Counted from the first letter of the stretch, positions 8,375 through 18,204 are shown. The stretch: DNA of 64,000 nucleotides from Hoeflea prorocentri (GCF_027944115.1 NZ_JAPJZI010000001.1:1178001-1242000), one strand, 5' to 3'. Notes: generated from the sequence alone by a model not told the origin. A program made the numbers and translations.

Positions 8375-9904
8375 TTACGAGCGTGTCATGAGATGCGGCA
8401 GCAGGGCACCCGAAGCATGCGGCGTGACCTTGACCCCATCGACATGCAGGATCGGCTGCACATACTGGATCAGCGGAATGACCAGTGCATTTTCGGCGAT
8501 GTGCCGATCGACATCTTTCCAGCCCGCGATACGCTTGTCCTCATCCTGCTCGCCCCAGAGCGGCAAGATCATTTCAAGCAGTTCCTGACCGTCCCAGACC
8601 GAGTGCGGCGATGGGCCGAACATGGCAAAGCCGGTTGATGTTGTCGGATCGCCTACGGCATTGCCCCAGTTGTAGAAGGCAGCGGGCGCGAGTTGGTCAG
8701 CCGCGCGCAGTTCGAAGTGTTTCGCCACTTCATAGACCTCGATTTCTGCCTCGATCCCGACACGCCGCCAAAGGCCGACAATCGCCTGGATGATCTCGTA
8801 ATCCTTGGGCTTGAAACCACGGGTGGTCTGGATCTTGAAGCGGACGGGATTGTCCGTCGAGTAGCCGGAGGCCGCCAGCAGCTCCTTGGCTTTTTCCGGA
8901 TCGTAGCCGACCGTGATCGAAGGATCGTAAGCCACGTAATCCGGCGTCTGCAGCGTATCGATGGGTACGCCGTAGCCGGACAACAGACGGTCGACGATGG
9001 TTTTCTTGTCGATCGCCAGAGCAGCGGCCTTGCGCACGTTGGGGTCGTTCATGACGTCAACGTCGTTGATGAAGATCATGCCGATATCCGAGATCGGCGC
9101 ATCCGTTCCGGAAATGCCGCCCGATCCTTTCAGGCGGTCATATTCCTCATAGGGCATTTCCAGCGTGACATGGGCGTTACCGGATTCGATTTCGGCAACG
9201 CGTGCTGCCGCATCGGTGACGAATTTGATCGTCACTGTCTCGAATTCAGGCTTTCCGCCCCAGTAGTCGGGATTTGCCTTCAGGCGCACAAACGCGTTGC
9301 GCTCGAACCGGTCGACCATGTAGGGGCCGCTGCCCACCGGCTTGGCCTCGAAGCCTTCCGGCCCCACTTTTTCATAGTAGGCTTTCGGCAAGACGTAGCC
9401 GGTCAGGAATGACATCCATTTGAAGATGGTCGGCTCGTATTCCTTCACGTCGGCGGTGATGCGGTTGCCGTCAATAGCGAAATTGCCGACCTTTCCCCAG
9501 ATAAACTGGATCGGATTACCCGTTTCGGGATTGCCGGCACGCTCGAGCGACCAGACGACATCTTCGGGCGTCAGCGGTGAACCGTCATGCCATTTCACGC
9601 CTTCACGCACTGTCATAAAAATCTGCGAGCGGTCGTCGTTCCAACCCCATTCGGTGATGATGCCGGGAGCGAATGTCAGATCGGGATTCTGGTGGATGAA
9701 CATATCGAAGACTGACTGGTAGATGCCCTGGATCGTCGGATTGACTGCCGAGGGGCCGACCGTCGGATCCCAGCTCGGCAGGTTCACATTGTAGGCAATG
9801 ACCAGTTCGTCGATTTGCTGAGCCAGCGCTGGCGTTGTAAATGCCGTGATGGCGACGCTGGCAGCAGAAAGCTGCAGCATGCTGCGGCGACTGAGTTTTG
9901 TCAT
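8375..9904 (-). CDS. ABC transporter substrate-binding protein, family 5
   Basis: A 509-residue periplasmic binding protein from the ATG at 9904, which follows AGAGGGAG. The frame is open to 10108, but that part overlaps the flavoprotein gene. The signal has a twin-arginine-like start (KLSRRSMLQLSAASVAI) ending at PALAQQ, so export could be by Tat. Family segments include KWHDGSPLTPEDVVWSLER and GSGPYMVDRFERNAF. It is the second gene of the leftward operon, between the flavoprotein and the two permeases. The operon context suggests that it binds the compound degraded by the flanking enzymes. Confidence 0.92.
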   Translation of the reverse strand: MTKLSRRSMLQLSAASVAITAFTTPALAQQIDELVIAYNVNLPSWDPTVGPSAVNPTIQGIYQSVFDMFIHQNPDLTFAPGIITEWGWNDDRSQIFMTVREGVKWHDGSPLTPEDVVWSLERAGNPETGNPIQFIWGKVGNFAIDGNRITADVKEYEPTIFKWMSFLTGYVLPKAYYEKVGPEGFEAKPVGSGPYMVDRFERNAFVRLKANPDYWGGKPEFETVTIKFVTDAAARVAEIESGNAHVTLEMPYEEYDRLKGSGGISGTDAPISDIGMIFINDVDVMNDPNVRKAAALAIDKKTIVDRLLSGYGVPIDTLQTPDYVAYDPSITVGYDPEKAKELLAASGYSTDNPVRFKIQTTRGFKPKDYEIIQAIVGLWRRVGIEAEIEVYEVAKHFELRAADQLAPAAFYNWGNAVGDPTTSTGFAMFGPSPHSVWDGQELLEMILPLWGEQDEDKRIAGWKDVDRHIAENALVIPLIQYVQPILHVDGVKVTPHASGALLPHLMTRS

Positions 9905-9936
9905 GGTTTGAACTCCCTCTTTTATCCTTGGTATGG

Positions 9937-11511
9937 TTATGATCCGGCCAGTTTGCGGCCGAGAAGAAAGCCTGATCCCGCACCCGTTCCCGCGCCCGGC
10001 CAGACTGCTGCGCCGGTGTGGTGGAGGTTCTTCATCGGTGTCGTTCCGTCGGTGCGGCCCCGGGAGGGGCGGAACAGGAAATGCTGTGACAGGTGGTGGC
10101 TGCCGCAAATCTGGTCGCCGCCGATGAGGTTCGGATTGTCGGCTTCAAGATCCAGCGGAGTAACGATACGGCGCGACAGGATTTTTGCCTTCGTGCCGGG
10201 TGCATTTTTCTCGATAATATCGAGGACCCGATCCGCAAAAGGCTCCGCGGCCGCCTCCCATTGGTCTGCCTTTATCGTGCCGGCTGCGTCGCCTTTTATC
10301 TGTGCTGGCGCCATGCGGGCCTGAAGCCACAGGATGTGTTTTCCATCCGGTGCGCGGCTCGGATCGATCGCCGTTGGCTGACCGGCGACGACCACCGGTT
10401 CATCCGGCAGAAGACCGGCGCTTGCCTGCTGATAGGTGCGGGCCATCTGATCGAGCGAGGGCGCCAGATGCACATAGGCAAAGTCCCGAAGCTCCGCACT
10501 CGCTGCCCAGTCTGGAAGATCGTCCATGGCAAGATGGATCATCATCGTGCCGGGCGCGTGGGTAAAACGGGTCATCGCCGAATCATAGTTTTTATCCGAC
10601 GTGCCGCCCGTGAGCTTTAATAGCGCGGAGGCGGACACATTGGCGATGACGGCGCGGCTGGCATTGAAGCTGCGGCCATCCGCAAGCTCGATACCCTTGG
10701 CCTCGCCGCCTTCGGACAGGATCCGGGCAACGGGTGCGTCGCACATGACGGTTCCGCCTTGCGCCTCGATCGTGGCGACCATGGCGCGGACGATGGTATC
10801 GGCTCCGCCCTTGCCGAGGACCATGCCGAAGGCCTGGTTGGCCATGGCCTCGAGATAGGGGAACAGCGCGCCGCCGGCGATATCCGGAGCAAAATCGAGA
10901 TGCATGCCCCAGGCGCCGAGTGTTGCCTTGAGGTGTTCGGACTGGAATGTCTCATTGAGCCAGTCGCGCGGGGAGGACATGAGGAAACGAAGCAGGTCCA
11001 GGCTCCCGCCAGTCCCTTTCTTGCGCCAAAGACGCCAAGAAGAACTTGCTAATGCACGCATATTCATCGGACTTCCGAGGATAGCGAACAGATGCTCGGC
11101 TTCGGCGGGGAAGGCTTCGGTCAGAGCCGTCCACGTCTCGGCATCCTGCCCGGAAAATGCGGCGATGCGTGCGGTGGTTTTTTCCACGTCATTGCTGACT
11201 CCCAACCATTTGCCATCCGGGAAGACACTGGCAAAGCAGTTTGAAACCGGCGCGAATTCCAGGCCATTTTTCACGAGCTCATCGCCATAAGCCTTGAAAA
11301 AGGGAGAGCCGGCAAAAAGCGAAAGGTTCATCGCAGCCCAGTCATGACGAAAGCCGGGCTCTGTATACTCACCTGTTTTGACCGCACCGCCCGGTTCAGA
11401 CGCCTGTTCGAAGATAGCCACGCGCCAGCCCTTGGCTGCGAGATGGGTCGCGCATGCCAGGCTGTTATGTCCCGCGCCGATGATTACGGCGTCAAGATTA
11501 TTCTGAACCAT
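9937..11511 (-). CDS. FAD-dependent oxidoreductase, phytoene desaturase/PYROXD2-like (copy 1)
   Basis: A 524-residue flavoprotein. The FAD-binding GxGxxx motif is at the N-terminus (AVIIGAGHNSLACATHLAAK), followed by the IFEQASEPGGAVKT segment of phytoene desaturase and amine-oxidase-like enzymes. The C-terminal FAD segment is GAAVWPGAGTGAGSGFLLG. It is the first gene of the leftward ABC operon and shares its promoter region with the divergent isatin-hydrolase-like gene. A paralogue lies at 12422-13987. It probably oxidises (dehydrogenates) the imported substrate. The reaction is unknown. Confidence 0.85.
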   Translation of the reverse strand: MVQNNLDAVIIGAGHNSLACATHLAAKGWRVAIFEQASEPGGAVKTGEYTEPGFRHDWAAMNLSLFAGSPFFKAYGDELVKNGLEFAPVSNCFASVFPDGKWLGVSNDVEKTTARIAAFSGQDAETWTALTEAFPAEAEHLFAILGSPMNMRALASSSWRLWRKKGTGGSLDLLRFLMSSPRDWLNETFQSEHLKATLGAWGMHLDFAPDIAGGALFPYLEAMANQAFGMVLGKGGADTIVRAMVATIEAQGGTVMCDAPVARILSEGGEAKGIELADGRSFNASRAVIANVSASALLKLTGGTSDKNYDSAMTRFTHAPGTMMIHLAMDDLPDWAASAELRDFAYVHLAPSLDQMARTYQQASAGLLPDEPVVVAGQPTAIDPSRAPDGKHILWLQARMAPAQIKGDAAGTIKADQWEAAAEPFADRVLDIIEKNAPGTKAKILSRRIVTPLDLEADNPNLIGGDQICGSHHLSQHFLFRPSRGRTDGTTPMKNLHHTGAAVWPGAGTGAGSGFLLGRKLAGS

Positions 11512-11538
11512 TGTTGACTCTCATTCGTTCGGAGAGAT

Positions 11539-11554
11539 ATTTGCAAATGCAAAT
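11539..11554. promoter_or_regulatory. MarR-type operator in the divergent promoter
   Basis: A perfect inverted repeat ATTTGCA-AA-TGCAAAT sits 27 bases from the flavoprotein start and about 70 bases before the hydrolase start. Size and symmetry fit the sites bound by MarR dimers, and a MarR gene is in the rightward operon. A related copy lies in front of ridA (18632-18643). Confidence 0.7.
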
Positions 11555-11624
11555 AATAATGTCTAGCATGAATCCAATCGATGGTCAGATTGACCGGTTC
11601 AGGAACAATCAGGGAGTGAGGACA

Positions 11625-12416
11625 ATGAGTTCGGCAAATGTGTTGGAACAGCTTGGTGCGATGTTGCTTTCGGGAGGCGTCGAGGTCGTAGACTGCTCCG
11701 GCGTTCTGGGCCCGGATACGCCCCTGCTGAAATTGCCTGAAGGCTTTGGCGACAACACTCCGAAGATCGAGGTGCATCGTATTTCCGAGTATGATGACAA
11801 CGGGCCGTTCTGGGCCTGGAACTGGCTGAAACTCGGCGAGCACTCGGGCACACATTTCGATGCGCCGCACCATTGGATCACCGGCAAGGATTATGAAGAC
11901 GGCTACACGGACACATTGCCCGTTCAAAGGCTGGTTGCACCGGTGAATGTCATCGATTGCTCCAAGCAAACGGCAGAAAATCCGGACTTTTTACTGACCG
12001 CCGATGGCGTGAAGGCGTGGGAAGCCGAGCACGGTGATATCGGCAAGGGCGAATGGGTCGTCATGCGGTCAGATTGGGACAACCGTGCGCATGATGAAGC
12101 GCTGTTCCTGAATGCCGACGAAAACGGTCCGCACTCACCCGGACCGACAGTGGATTGTGTCGAATATCTTCTGTCCAAGGAGATTGTCGGATGGGGCAAC
12201 CAGTGTATTGGAACCGATGCCGGCCAGGCGGCGGGTATGGAGCCTCCGTTCCCCGCACATAATCTGCTGCACAAATCGAATTGCTACGGTCTGGCATCAC
12301 TGGCAAATCTCGACAAACTGCCGGCGAAGGGCGCAATTCTAATTGCCGCTCCGCTGAAATTCGAGAAGGGAACCGGTAGCCCGATCCGCGCGCTGGCACT
12401 CGTTCCAAAGGGATAA
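11625..12416 (+). CDS. Cyclase-family metal-dependent hydrolase, probable isatin hydrolase
   Basis: A 263-residue enzyme of the kynurenine formamidase/cyclase superfamily. The ATG at 11625 follows GGGAGTGAGG; earlier in-frame starts lie in the operator region. The metal-binding motif HSGTHFDAPHH is at about residues 75-85 and a late conserved stretch reads FPAHNLLHKSNCYGLASL. From memory, the sequence is very like the structurally characterised Mn-dependent isatin hydrolase of Labrenzia aggregata over its full length, including the VEVVDCSGVLGP start and GIxTDAGQAxGMEPPFP-type centre. That enzyme opens isatin to isatinate, on the way to anthranilate. The function fits the indolepyruvate oxidoreductase in the same operon. 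Confidence 0.85.
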   Translation: MSSANVLEQLGAMLLSGGVEVVDCSGVLGPDTPLLKLPEGFGDNTPKIEVHRISEYDDNGPFWAWNWLKLGEHSGTHFDAPHHWITGKDYEDGYTDTLPVQRLVAPVNVIDCSKQTAENPDFLLTADGVKAWEAEHGDIGKGEWVVMRSDWDNRAHDEALFLNADENGPHSPGPTVDCVEYLLSKEIVGWGNQCIGTDAGQAAGMEPPFPAHNLLHKSNCYGLASLANLDKLPAKGAILIAAPLKFEKGTGSPIRALALVPKG

Positions 12417-12421
12417 GGCCG

Positions 12422-13987
12422 GTGAAGCCTGTCGATCACGTCATCATCGGATCGGGCATCAATGCGCTGGTGGCGGCGGCCCTGCTTTCAGGCAAGGGCC
12501 GCCGGGTGCTGGTGCTTGAACGTGCCGAGGTCGCAGGCGGTTGCATGCGGACCGAGGAGGTGACGCTGCCAGGCTTCCACCACGATGTGATGGCGGCGAC
12601 CTTTGTCCTCTTCATAACATCACCGGCCTTTGGAGAACTGGGAGAGGATCTGGCCCGCCATGGGCTGGAGTTCTGCCATACAAGCGATCCAACCGCGGTT
12701 TTGCGCCCGGACGGGTCGGCGCTGGTGCTGAAGACGGATCGTGCGGCGAATGTCGCGGCGTTTAATGCTTTGCAGGCCGGCGAAGGCGACCAGCACGCGA
12801 AGGATGTCGGGGCGATCGAAGCAGATGCGCCGTTCCTTTTTGCGCTGCTCGGCGGACGTTTATGGTCACGGCAGATGTTGCGGCTGATGGCCGGCCAGGC
12901 ATGGAAGCGCGGACTGCGCGGCCTTGCGGCATGGGTCGGGACAGCCCTTCGTCCGGCACGTGGCTGGCTGGAGGCATCCTATCGCAGCCCGTTGATCCAG
13001 GCGCTTTGGGCGCCCTGGGTACTCCACACCGGGCTGACGCCCGAAAGCACGTATTCCGGTCAAATGGGTAAGGTCATTGCCTTTGCGCTCGAGGCGGCGG
13101 GCGCGCCGGTCGTCAAAGGCGGTTCGGGACAGGCGGTAGCAGCGTTCCGCGCTCTTATCGAAGAGCGCGGCGGGGAGATCCGCACCGGTGTCCACGTTGA
13201 TCAGATCATTGTTGAAAACGGACGCGCATGCGGTGTGGTCACCGCATCGGGTGAGCGGATCGAGGCGCAGGAGATCATTGCTTCAGTTGCGCCGGGACAG
13301 CTTTATGGTCGGCTGCTGCGTGACAACAGCGTCAAAGAGAGCGAGGAGGCTGAAGCATTCCGTCACGGACGGGGGAATTTCCAGCTCCACTACGCGCTCG
13401 ATCAGCATCCTGAATGGTTGACACCGGGTCTTGATGACGTGGCCCTGATCCACCTGGCCGACGGGATCGATTCCGTCTCCAAATCGGCCAACGAGGCGGA
13501 GCGGGGCATGTTGCCCGTCACGCCGACCATTTGCGTTGGCCAGCCCCATCGGCTGGATGCGACCCGGTGCCCGGAGGGAAAGGCGGTGCTGTGGCTGCAA
13601 ATTCCGGATGCGCCTCGCGTGATCAAAGGGGATGCGGCGGCGCAGATCGAGTGTGGAGCGCAATGGACCGATGCAACCCGTGAAGCCTTCGCTGACCGGA
13701 TCGAGGCGATCCTTGCCGGGCACATCAAGGATTTCGACAAAATCAAGCTTGAAAGGCGGGCCTATTCACCGGCTGATCTTGAGAAGCTGAACGTCAATCT
13801 TGTCGGCGGTGACCCCTATGGCGGCGCCTGTTCGATCGACCAGTTCTTTGTGTGGCGACCGTTTGCCGGGTCGGTGGACAATACGACCGCGGTCCGCAAT
13901 CTTCATCACATCGGCGCATCAACCCATCCGGGACCCGGCCTTGGCGGCGGGTCCGGCTACAATCTGGCTAAAAGGATGGGCGCATGA
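12422..13987 (+). CDS. FAD-dependent oxidoreductase, phytoene desaturase/PYROXD2-like (copy 2)
   Basis: A 521-residue paralogue of the flavoprotein at 9937-11511, beginning with GTG five bases after the hydrolase stop. FAD-binding motif: VIIGSGINALVAAALLSGK; then LERAEVAGGCMRTEE. The C-terminal cofactor segment is HPGPGLGGGSGYNL. Both copies carry a matching GGDPYGGACSIDQFF / GGDQICGSHHLSQHF type segment near the C-terminus. Its stop overlaps the MarR start by 4 bases, so it is in the same operon. The two copies may act on successive intermediates or form a heteromer. Both are inferences. Confidence 0.85.
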   Translation: MKPVDHVIIGSGINALVAAALLSGKGRRVLVLERAEVAGGCMRTEEVTLPGFHHDVMAATFVLFITSPAFGELGEDLARHGLEFCHTSDPTAVLRPDGSALVLKTDRAANVAAFNALQAGEGDQHAKDVGAIEADAPFLFALLGGRLWSRQMLRLMAGQAWKRGLRGLAAWVGTALRPARGWLEASYRSPLIQALWAPWVLHTGLTPESTYSGQMGKVIAFALEAAGAPVVKGGSGQAVAAFRALIEERGGEIRTGVHVDQIIVENGRACGVVTASGERIEAQEIIASVAPGQLYGRLLRDNSVKESEEAEAFRHGRGNFQLHYALDQHPEWLTPGLDDVALIHLADGIDSVSKSANEAERGMLPVTPTICVGQPHRLDATRCPEGKAVLWLQIPDAPRVIKGDAAAQIECGAQWTDATREAFADRIEAILAGHIKDFDKIKLERRAYSPADLEKLNVNLVGGDPYGGACSIDQFFVWRPFAGSVDNTTAVRNLHHIGASTHPGPGLGGGSGYNLAKRMGA

Positions 13988-14466
13988 GCGATGCAAGGCA
14001 GTTGCAACGTGGTGACAGCACCCGCCTGGGCGAGATCGGCCTTAACAATTTCGCGCCTTATCTGATGAACAGGATCATGGGCCGCTACAATGTCTCGCTT
14101 CGCGAGGAGATGGCGGCCTTGGGTTTGACGACGCCACAAATGCGGGCGCTGGCGGTTTTGTCGGTCATTGACGGCATTCTTCTTCGCGAATTGGCGGTCT
14201 ATGCGGTGGTCGAGCTTTCCACCCTGAGCCGGGCAACGGATTCGCTGGAAGCTGACGGGCTGGTGCGATGCCAGGCGGATACATCCGATGGCAGGGCACG
14301 GCGGGTTTTTATCGCCGATGCCGGCCGGGAAGCCTTTGACCGGCTGTGGCCGCACATGTCGGAGAATTACGAGCGCATGTTTGCAGGTATCGATGATGAG
14401 GAGCAGCGCGCTTTTGTCGGCACGCTGCAAAAGATGCTGTCGAATATCCGCAAACATGATTTTTAG
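13984..14466 (+). CDS. MarR-family transcriptional regulator
   Basis: A 160-residue regulator. The winged helix spans residues ~45-105: LGLTTPQMRALAVLSV, a recognition helix in ELSTLSRATDSLEADGLV, and the wing ADTSDGRARRVFI with the typical D-x-R-x4. It lies inside the rightward catabolic operon with overlapping or close neighbours. It probably represses both divergent operons through the palindrome at 11539-11554 and is released by the substrate or an intermediate. MarR proteins are known regulators of auxin (indole-3-acetate) catabolism in soil bacteria; identity with those is not established here. Confidence 0.88.
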   Translation: MSDARQLQRGDSTRLGEIGLNNFAPYLMNRIMGRYNVSLREEMAALGLTTPQMRALAVLSVIDGILLRELAVYAVVELSTLSRATDSLEADGLVRCQADTSDGRARRVFIADAGREAFDRLWPHMSENYERMFAGIDDEEQRAFVGTLQKMLSNIRKHDF

Positions 14467-14493
14467 CATGATTGATTAAACAGGAAGAACACC

Positions 14494-16638
14494 ATGGCCG
14501 AGCGGTCATTCAAGGCAGAAGTAGAACATCTGCGCCTCGGATCGGGCGAAACCTTCACAGGCGAAGGGATCCTGGCGATCACCAAGGCGCTGCTTCAATG
14601 CGGTGTCGGCTATGTGGGCGGTTATCAAGGCGCACCGATTTCGCACCTGATGGACGTGCTGGCCGATGCGCAGGATCTGCTTGGCGAACTGGGCGTTCGG
14701 TTTGAAGCCAACGCATCAGAAGCGGCCGCTGCCGCAATGCTGGCCGCAAGCGTGCATTACCCGATCAGGGGCGCCGTGACGTTCAAGGGCTCTGTCGGCG
14801 TCAATGTGGCCTCCGATGCGCTTGCCAACCTTGCCTCTTCCGGCGTAACCGGCGGTGCGTTGATCATCGTGGGCGAGGATTACGGCGAAGGCTCCTCCAT
14901 CATGCAGGAGCGGAGCCACGCCTTTGCCATGAAGTCGCAGTTCTGGCTGCTCGATCCACGTCCCAACCTTCCGTCGATCGTCAAGGCGGTGGAGCAGGGG
15001 TTCGAACTTTCCGAAGCCTCGAACACGCCGGTCATGCTGATGGTGCGTATCCGCTCCTGCCATGTGACAGGCAGTTTCGATGCACAGGACAATGTGCGCC
15101 CGCCGCTCAGCGTACGCGATGCGCTCTCCGAGCCGCGCCGCGATTTCGCCCGGGTGGTTCTGCCGCCGATGTCCTTCGCCCATGAGCATGACAAGATCAA
15201 CAACCGCTGGCCGGCGGCAGAAAAATTTGTTGCCGAAAACAAGCTCAACGAGCAGTTCGGACCAAAGGAATTTCCGGTCGGGATCGTCCTGCAGGGCGGC
15301 ATGTATAATGGCGTGATCCGCGCCCTGCAAAGGCTGGGGCTTGCCGATATCAACGGCAATACGGATGTGCCGCTTTACGTTCTGAACGTGACGTATCCGT
15401 TGTTGCAGGATGAGTTCCTGTCCTTCAGCGAAGGCAAGGAAGCATTGCTGGTCATCGAGGAAGGTCAGCCCGAGTTTATCGAGCAGGGCCTGTCGACGAT
15501 GCTTTACAGGTCCGGCAGTCCGGTGGCGATCCATGGCAAGGATATGTTGCCCATGGCCGGTGAATATACCGGACAGGTCCTCCTGGACGGGCTGACGGCG
15601 TTTCTCAAGAAAGCCGCTCCCAATTGCCTGCCGGGGCAGGTGGTTGCGCCGAATTTTGAGATGCCGACCGTGCCGGATATCTCAAAAACCGTTCCGATAA
15701 GGCCGCCCAGCTTCTGCACGGGCTGTCCCGAGCGACCGATTTTTGCTGCGATGAAACTGGTGGAGCAGGAACTGGGTGCGCACCAGATAACCGGTGACAT
15801 CGGGTGTCACCTCTTTGCCTGCCTACCGCCTTTTGAAATCGGCGGGTCGACCATGGGTTACGGTCTTGGTCCGGCGTCGAACGCTGCCTTCGATGGCGGC
15901 GGCGACAAACGCGCCGTATCGTTCCTCGGCGATGGCGGCTTCTGGCACAATGGCCTTTCCAGCTCCATCGGCAACATGGTGTTCAACAAGTCGGATTCGG
16001 TTGCCGTGATCGTCGACAATTACTATTCGGCGGCAACCGGCGGGCAGGACATTCCGTCTTCGCGCGCCGACAATCCCACCAAGGCCACAAACAACCCCAT
16101 TTCAAAGGCGCTGGAAGGCGTCGGGGTGGAGTGGGTACGCCAGATCGACAACACTTATGATGTCGGGAAAATGCGTGAGGTGATGCGCGAGGCGCTGACC
16201 ACCGACTATGACGGACCGAAGGTCATCGTTGCATCGTCTGAATGCATGCTCAACCGACAACGGCGTGAGAAGCCCTTGCGTAACAAGGCGGTCAAGGAAG
16301 GTCGGCGTGTCGAAGTCCCCAGATTTGGCGTCGATGAGGATATATGCACCGGCGATCATGCCTGTATCCGCCTGTCGGGCTGTCCCTCGCTGTCGCTCAA
16401 GACTCTGGACGACCCATTGCGCGATGATCCGATCGCCAGCATCGACCAGACCTGTGTCGGGTGCGGAAATTGCGGCGAGGTTGCCGATGCGGCGGTCCTG
16501 TGTCCGTCCTTCTACCGCGCCGATGTTGTTCACAATCCGGGCGGATTCGAAAGCTGGCGGGCGAAAATCGGTCAGCGTTTCATCGCGTGGCTGCAATCGC
16601 GCCGTGCCGTATCGCGCCTGAATTTTTCAGAGGCGTAG
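14494..16638 (+). CDS. iorA: Indolepyruvate ferredoxin oxidoreductase, alpha subunit
   Basis: A 714-residue thiamine-diphosphate enzyme that oxidatively decarboxylates aryl-pyruvates to aryl-acetyl-CoA, passing electrons to ferredoxin. The N-terminal pyrimidine-binding domain (residues ~1-380) starts with GEGILAITKALLQCGVGYVGG. The TPP-binding core has FLGDGGFWHNGLSSSIGN and VIVDNYYSAATGGQD near residue 480-515. The C-terminal ferredoxin-like part has ICTGDHACIRLSGCP, in which one cluster is degenerate, and an intact CVGCGNCG. This arrangement is typical of the aerobic-proteobacterial type. ATG follows AGGAAG. The next gene, the beta subunit, starts two bases after its stop. Confidence 0.9.
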   Translation: MAERSFKAEVEHLRLGSGETFTGEGILAITKALLQCGVGYVGGYQGAPISHLMDVLADAQDLLGELGVRFEANASEAAAAAMLAASVHYPIRGAVTFKGSVGVNVASDALANLASSGVTGGALIIVGEDYGEGSSIMQERSHAFAMKSQFWLLDPRPNLPSIVKAVEQGFELSEASNTPVMLMVRIRSCHVTGSFDAQDNVRPPLSVRDALSEPRRDFARVVLPPMSFAHEHDKINNRWPAAEKFVAENKLNEQFGPKEFPVGIVLQGGMYNGVIRALQRLGLADINGNTDVPLYVLNVTYPLLQDEFLSFSEGKEALLVIEEGQPEFIEQGLSTMLYRSGSPVAIHGKDMLPMAGEYTGQVLLDGLTAFLKKAAPNCLPGQVVAPNFEMPTVPDISKTVPIRPPSFCTGCPERPIFAAMKLVEQELGAHQITGDIGCHLFACLPPFEIGGSTMGYGLGPASNAAFDGGGDKRAVSFLGDGGFWHNGLSSSIGNMVFNKSDSVAVIVDNYYSAATGGQDIPSSRADNPTKATNNPISKALEGVGVEWVRQIDNTYDVGKMREVMREALTTDYDGPKVIVASSECMLNRQRREKPLRNKAVKEGRRVEVPRFGVDEDICTGDHACIRLSGCPSLSLKTLDDPLRDDPIASIDQTCVGCGNCGEVADAAVLCPSFYRADVVHNPGGFESWRAKIGQRFIAWLQSRRAVSRLNFSEA

Positions 16639-16640
16639 AC

Positions 16641-18197
16641 GTGGCAGTCGAAGAGCAGTTTGTGGCAAGGGCGCCGGACCCGCAGCTTGGCGGCATCATC
16701 AAGCTTGCGGTGATGGCCGTCGGCGGGCAGGGCGGTGGTGTCCTGACCAACTGGATTGAATCGCTGGCCCGTGCCGGGGGATATGACTGCCAGGCGACAT
16801 CGGTTGCCGGCGTCGCACAGCGAACGGGTGCGACCATCTACTATATTGAGATGGCGCCCGCCGGAGATGGAACACCCGTCTTTTCGCTCGCTCCTTCAGC
16901 CGGCGATGTCGACATTCTTGTTGCCGCTGAAATGATGGAAGCCGGCCGGGCGATTGTCAGAGGCTTTGTCACGCCGGACCGGACGACACTGATTGCGTCG
17001 ACCCACCGGGCGTTGGCCATTTCGGAAAAGACGGTTCCGGGCGATGGCGTCGCGTCGTCGGAGGAAGTGCGGGCTGCGGCCGAGATTGCCGCCAGCCGCC
17101 TGATCCTTTTCGATATGGAGCAGATCGCCGCCGACAATGGATCGGTGATTTCGGCAAGCCTGTTCGGCGCCTTGGCGGGGTCGGAGGTCCTGCCGTTTTC
17201 GCGTGAGGCCTTTGAACAGGCGATCCGCGCCGGAGGCAGGGGCGTTGAGGCCAGTTTGCGTGCCTTTGGGGCGGCTTTCGAACGGACGGCAGACGGGATC
17301 GAACCGATTGCTTCAGGGCATGCAGGCGAGAAGCCGGATGCATCCGGTTCGGAACCAACGGGGTCCGGCCCATTGCTTGAACAGTGGCGGGCGCTGCGTG
17401 CCCGTGTTGACGGCTGGCCGGAAACGGTCGGTGACATGGCAAGGCCGGGACTGCAGAAGGTCGTCGACTTTCAGGATATTGCCTACGGCAAAGAGTATCT
17501 CGACCGGGTTGAAAATGTCCTTTCGCGAGACAATGAGGATAAGGACTACCTGCTGACACGCGAGGCAGCGAAATACATCGCCAACGCCATGGCCTATGAC
17601 GATGTCATTCGTGTTGCCGACCTGAAGACCCGGGCGCCACGATTTTCCCGCATCCGGTCCGAGATGGCGGCGCCTGACGATTCACTCATTCAACTGACCG
17701 AGTTCATGCATCCGCGCGCCGAGGAGATTGCCGGAATGCTACCGGCCGGGATCGGGCGGAAGGTTGAAGCCAGCGAGCGCTGGATGGCTCGCCTCGATCG
17801 CTGGTTCAACAAGGGGCGCCGGTTACGCACGCACCGGGTACGTCCCTTCCTGATGCTCTATATTCTGGGGGGTCTTAGCGGCTACCGTCGCCGCACGCTC
17901 CGCCACGCGATTGAAGTGGATCATCTCGAGCGTTGGCTCCGTACGGTGTTTGAGTATCTCGATAACGACTATGATGTTGCCGTTGAGATTGTCCGCTGCC
18001 GGCGGCTGATCAAAGGCTATTCCGACACACATGCGAGGGGCTTGTCCAAGTTTGACCGCGTCCTTGATGCGGTAAAGCTGGTTGCCGGGCGTGAGGATGC
18101 TGCGCAGTGGATTGAGCGCCTGCGTGAAGCTGCCTTGAAGGATGAGGAGGGTGAAGCGCTGGATGGTGCTGTCGAGACCATCCGCAGCTTCACCTGA
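16641..18197 (+). CDS. iorB: Indolepyruvate ferredoxin oxidoreductase, beta subunit with long C-terminal domain
   Basis: A 518-residue protein starting with GTG immediately after the alpha subunit gene. The N-terminal 200 residues are the gamma/beta-type oxidoreductase domain, with VGGQGGGVLTNWIESLAR near the start and SVAGVAQRTGATIYYI, the usual segment of this fold. Residues ~280-518 form an extra helical domain (DUF6537-like) found in the aerobic enzymes; its role is unknown. Archaeal IorB proteins are about 200 residues, so this subunit is more than twice as long. It completes the oxidoreductase with the preceding gene. Confidence 0.87.
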   Translation: MAVEEQFVARAPDPQLGGIIKLAVMAVGGQGGGVLTNWIESLARAGGYDCQATSVAGVAQRTGATIYYIEMAPAGDGTPVFSLAPSAGDVDILVAAEMMEAGRAIVRGFVTPDRTTLIASTHRALAISEKTVPGDGVASSEEVRAAAEIAASRLILFDMEQIAADNGSVISASLFGALAGSEVLPFSREAFEQAIRAGGRGVEASLRAFGAAFERTADGIEPIASGHAGEKPDASGSEPTGSGPLLEQWRALRARVDGWPETVGDMARPGLQKVVDFQDIAYGKEYLDRVENVLSRDNEDKDYLLTREAAKYIANAMAYDDVIRVADLKTRAPRFSRIRSEMAAPDDSLIQLTEFMHPRAEEIAGMLPAGIGRKVEASERWMARLDRWFNKGRRLRTHRVRPFLMLYILGGLSGYRRRTLRHAIEVDHLERWLRTVFEYLDNDYDVAVEIVRCRRLIKGYSDTHARGLSKFDRVLDAVKLVAGREDAAQWIERLREAALKDEEGEALDGAVETIRSFT

Positions 18198-18204
18198 AAA
18201 GCGG

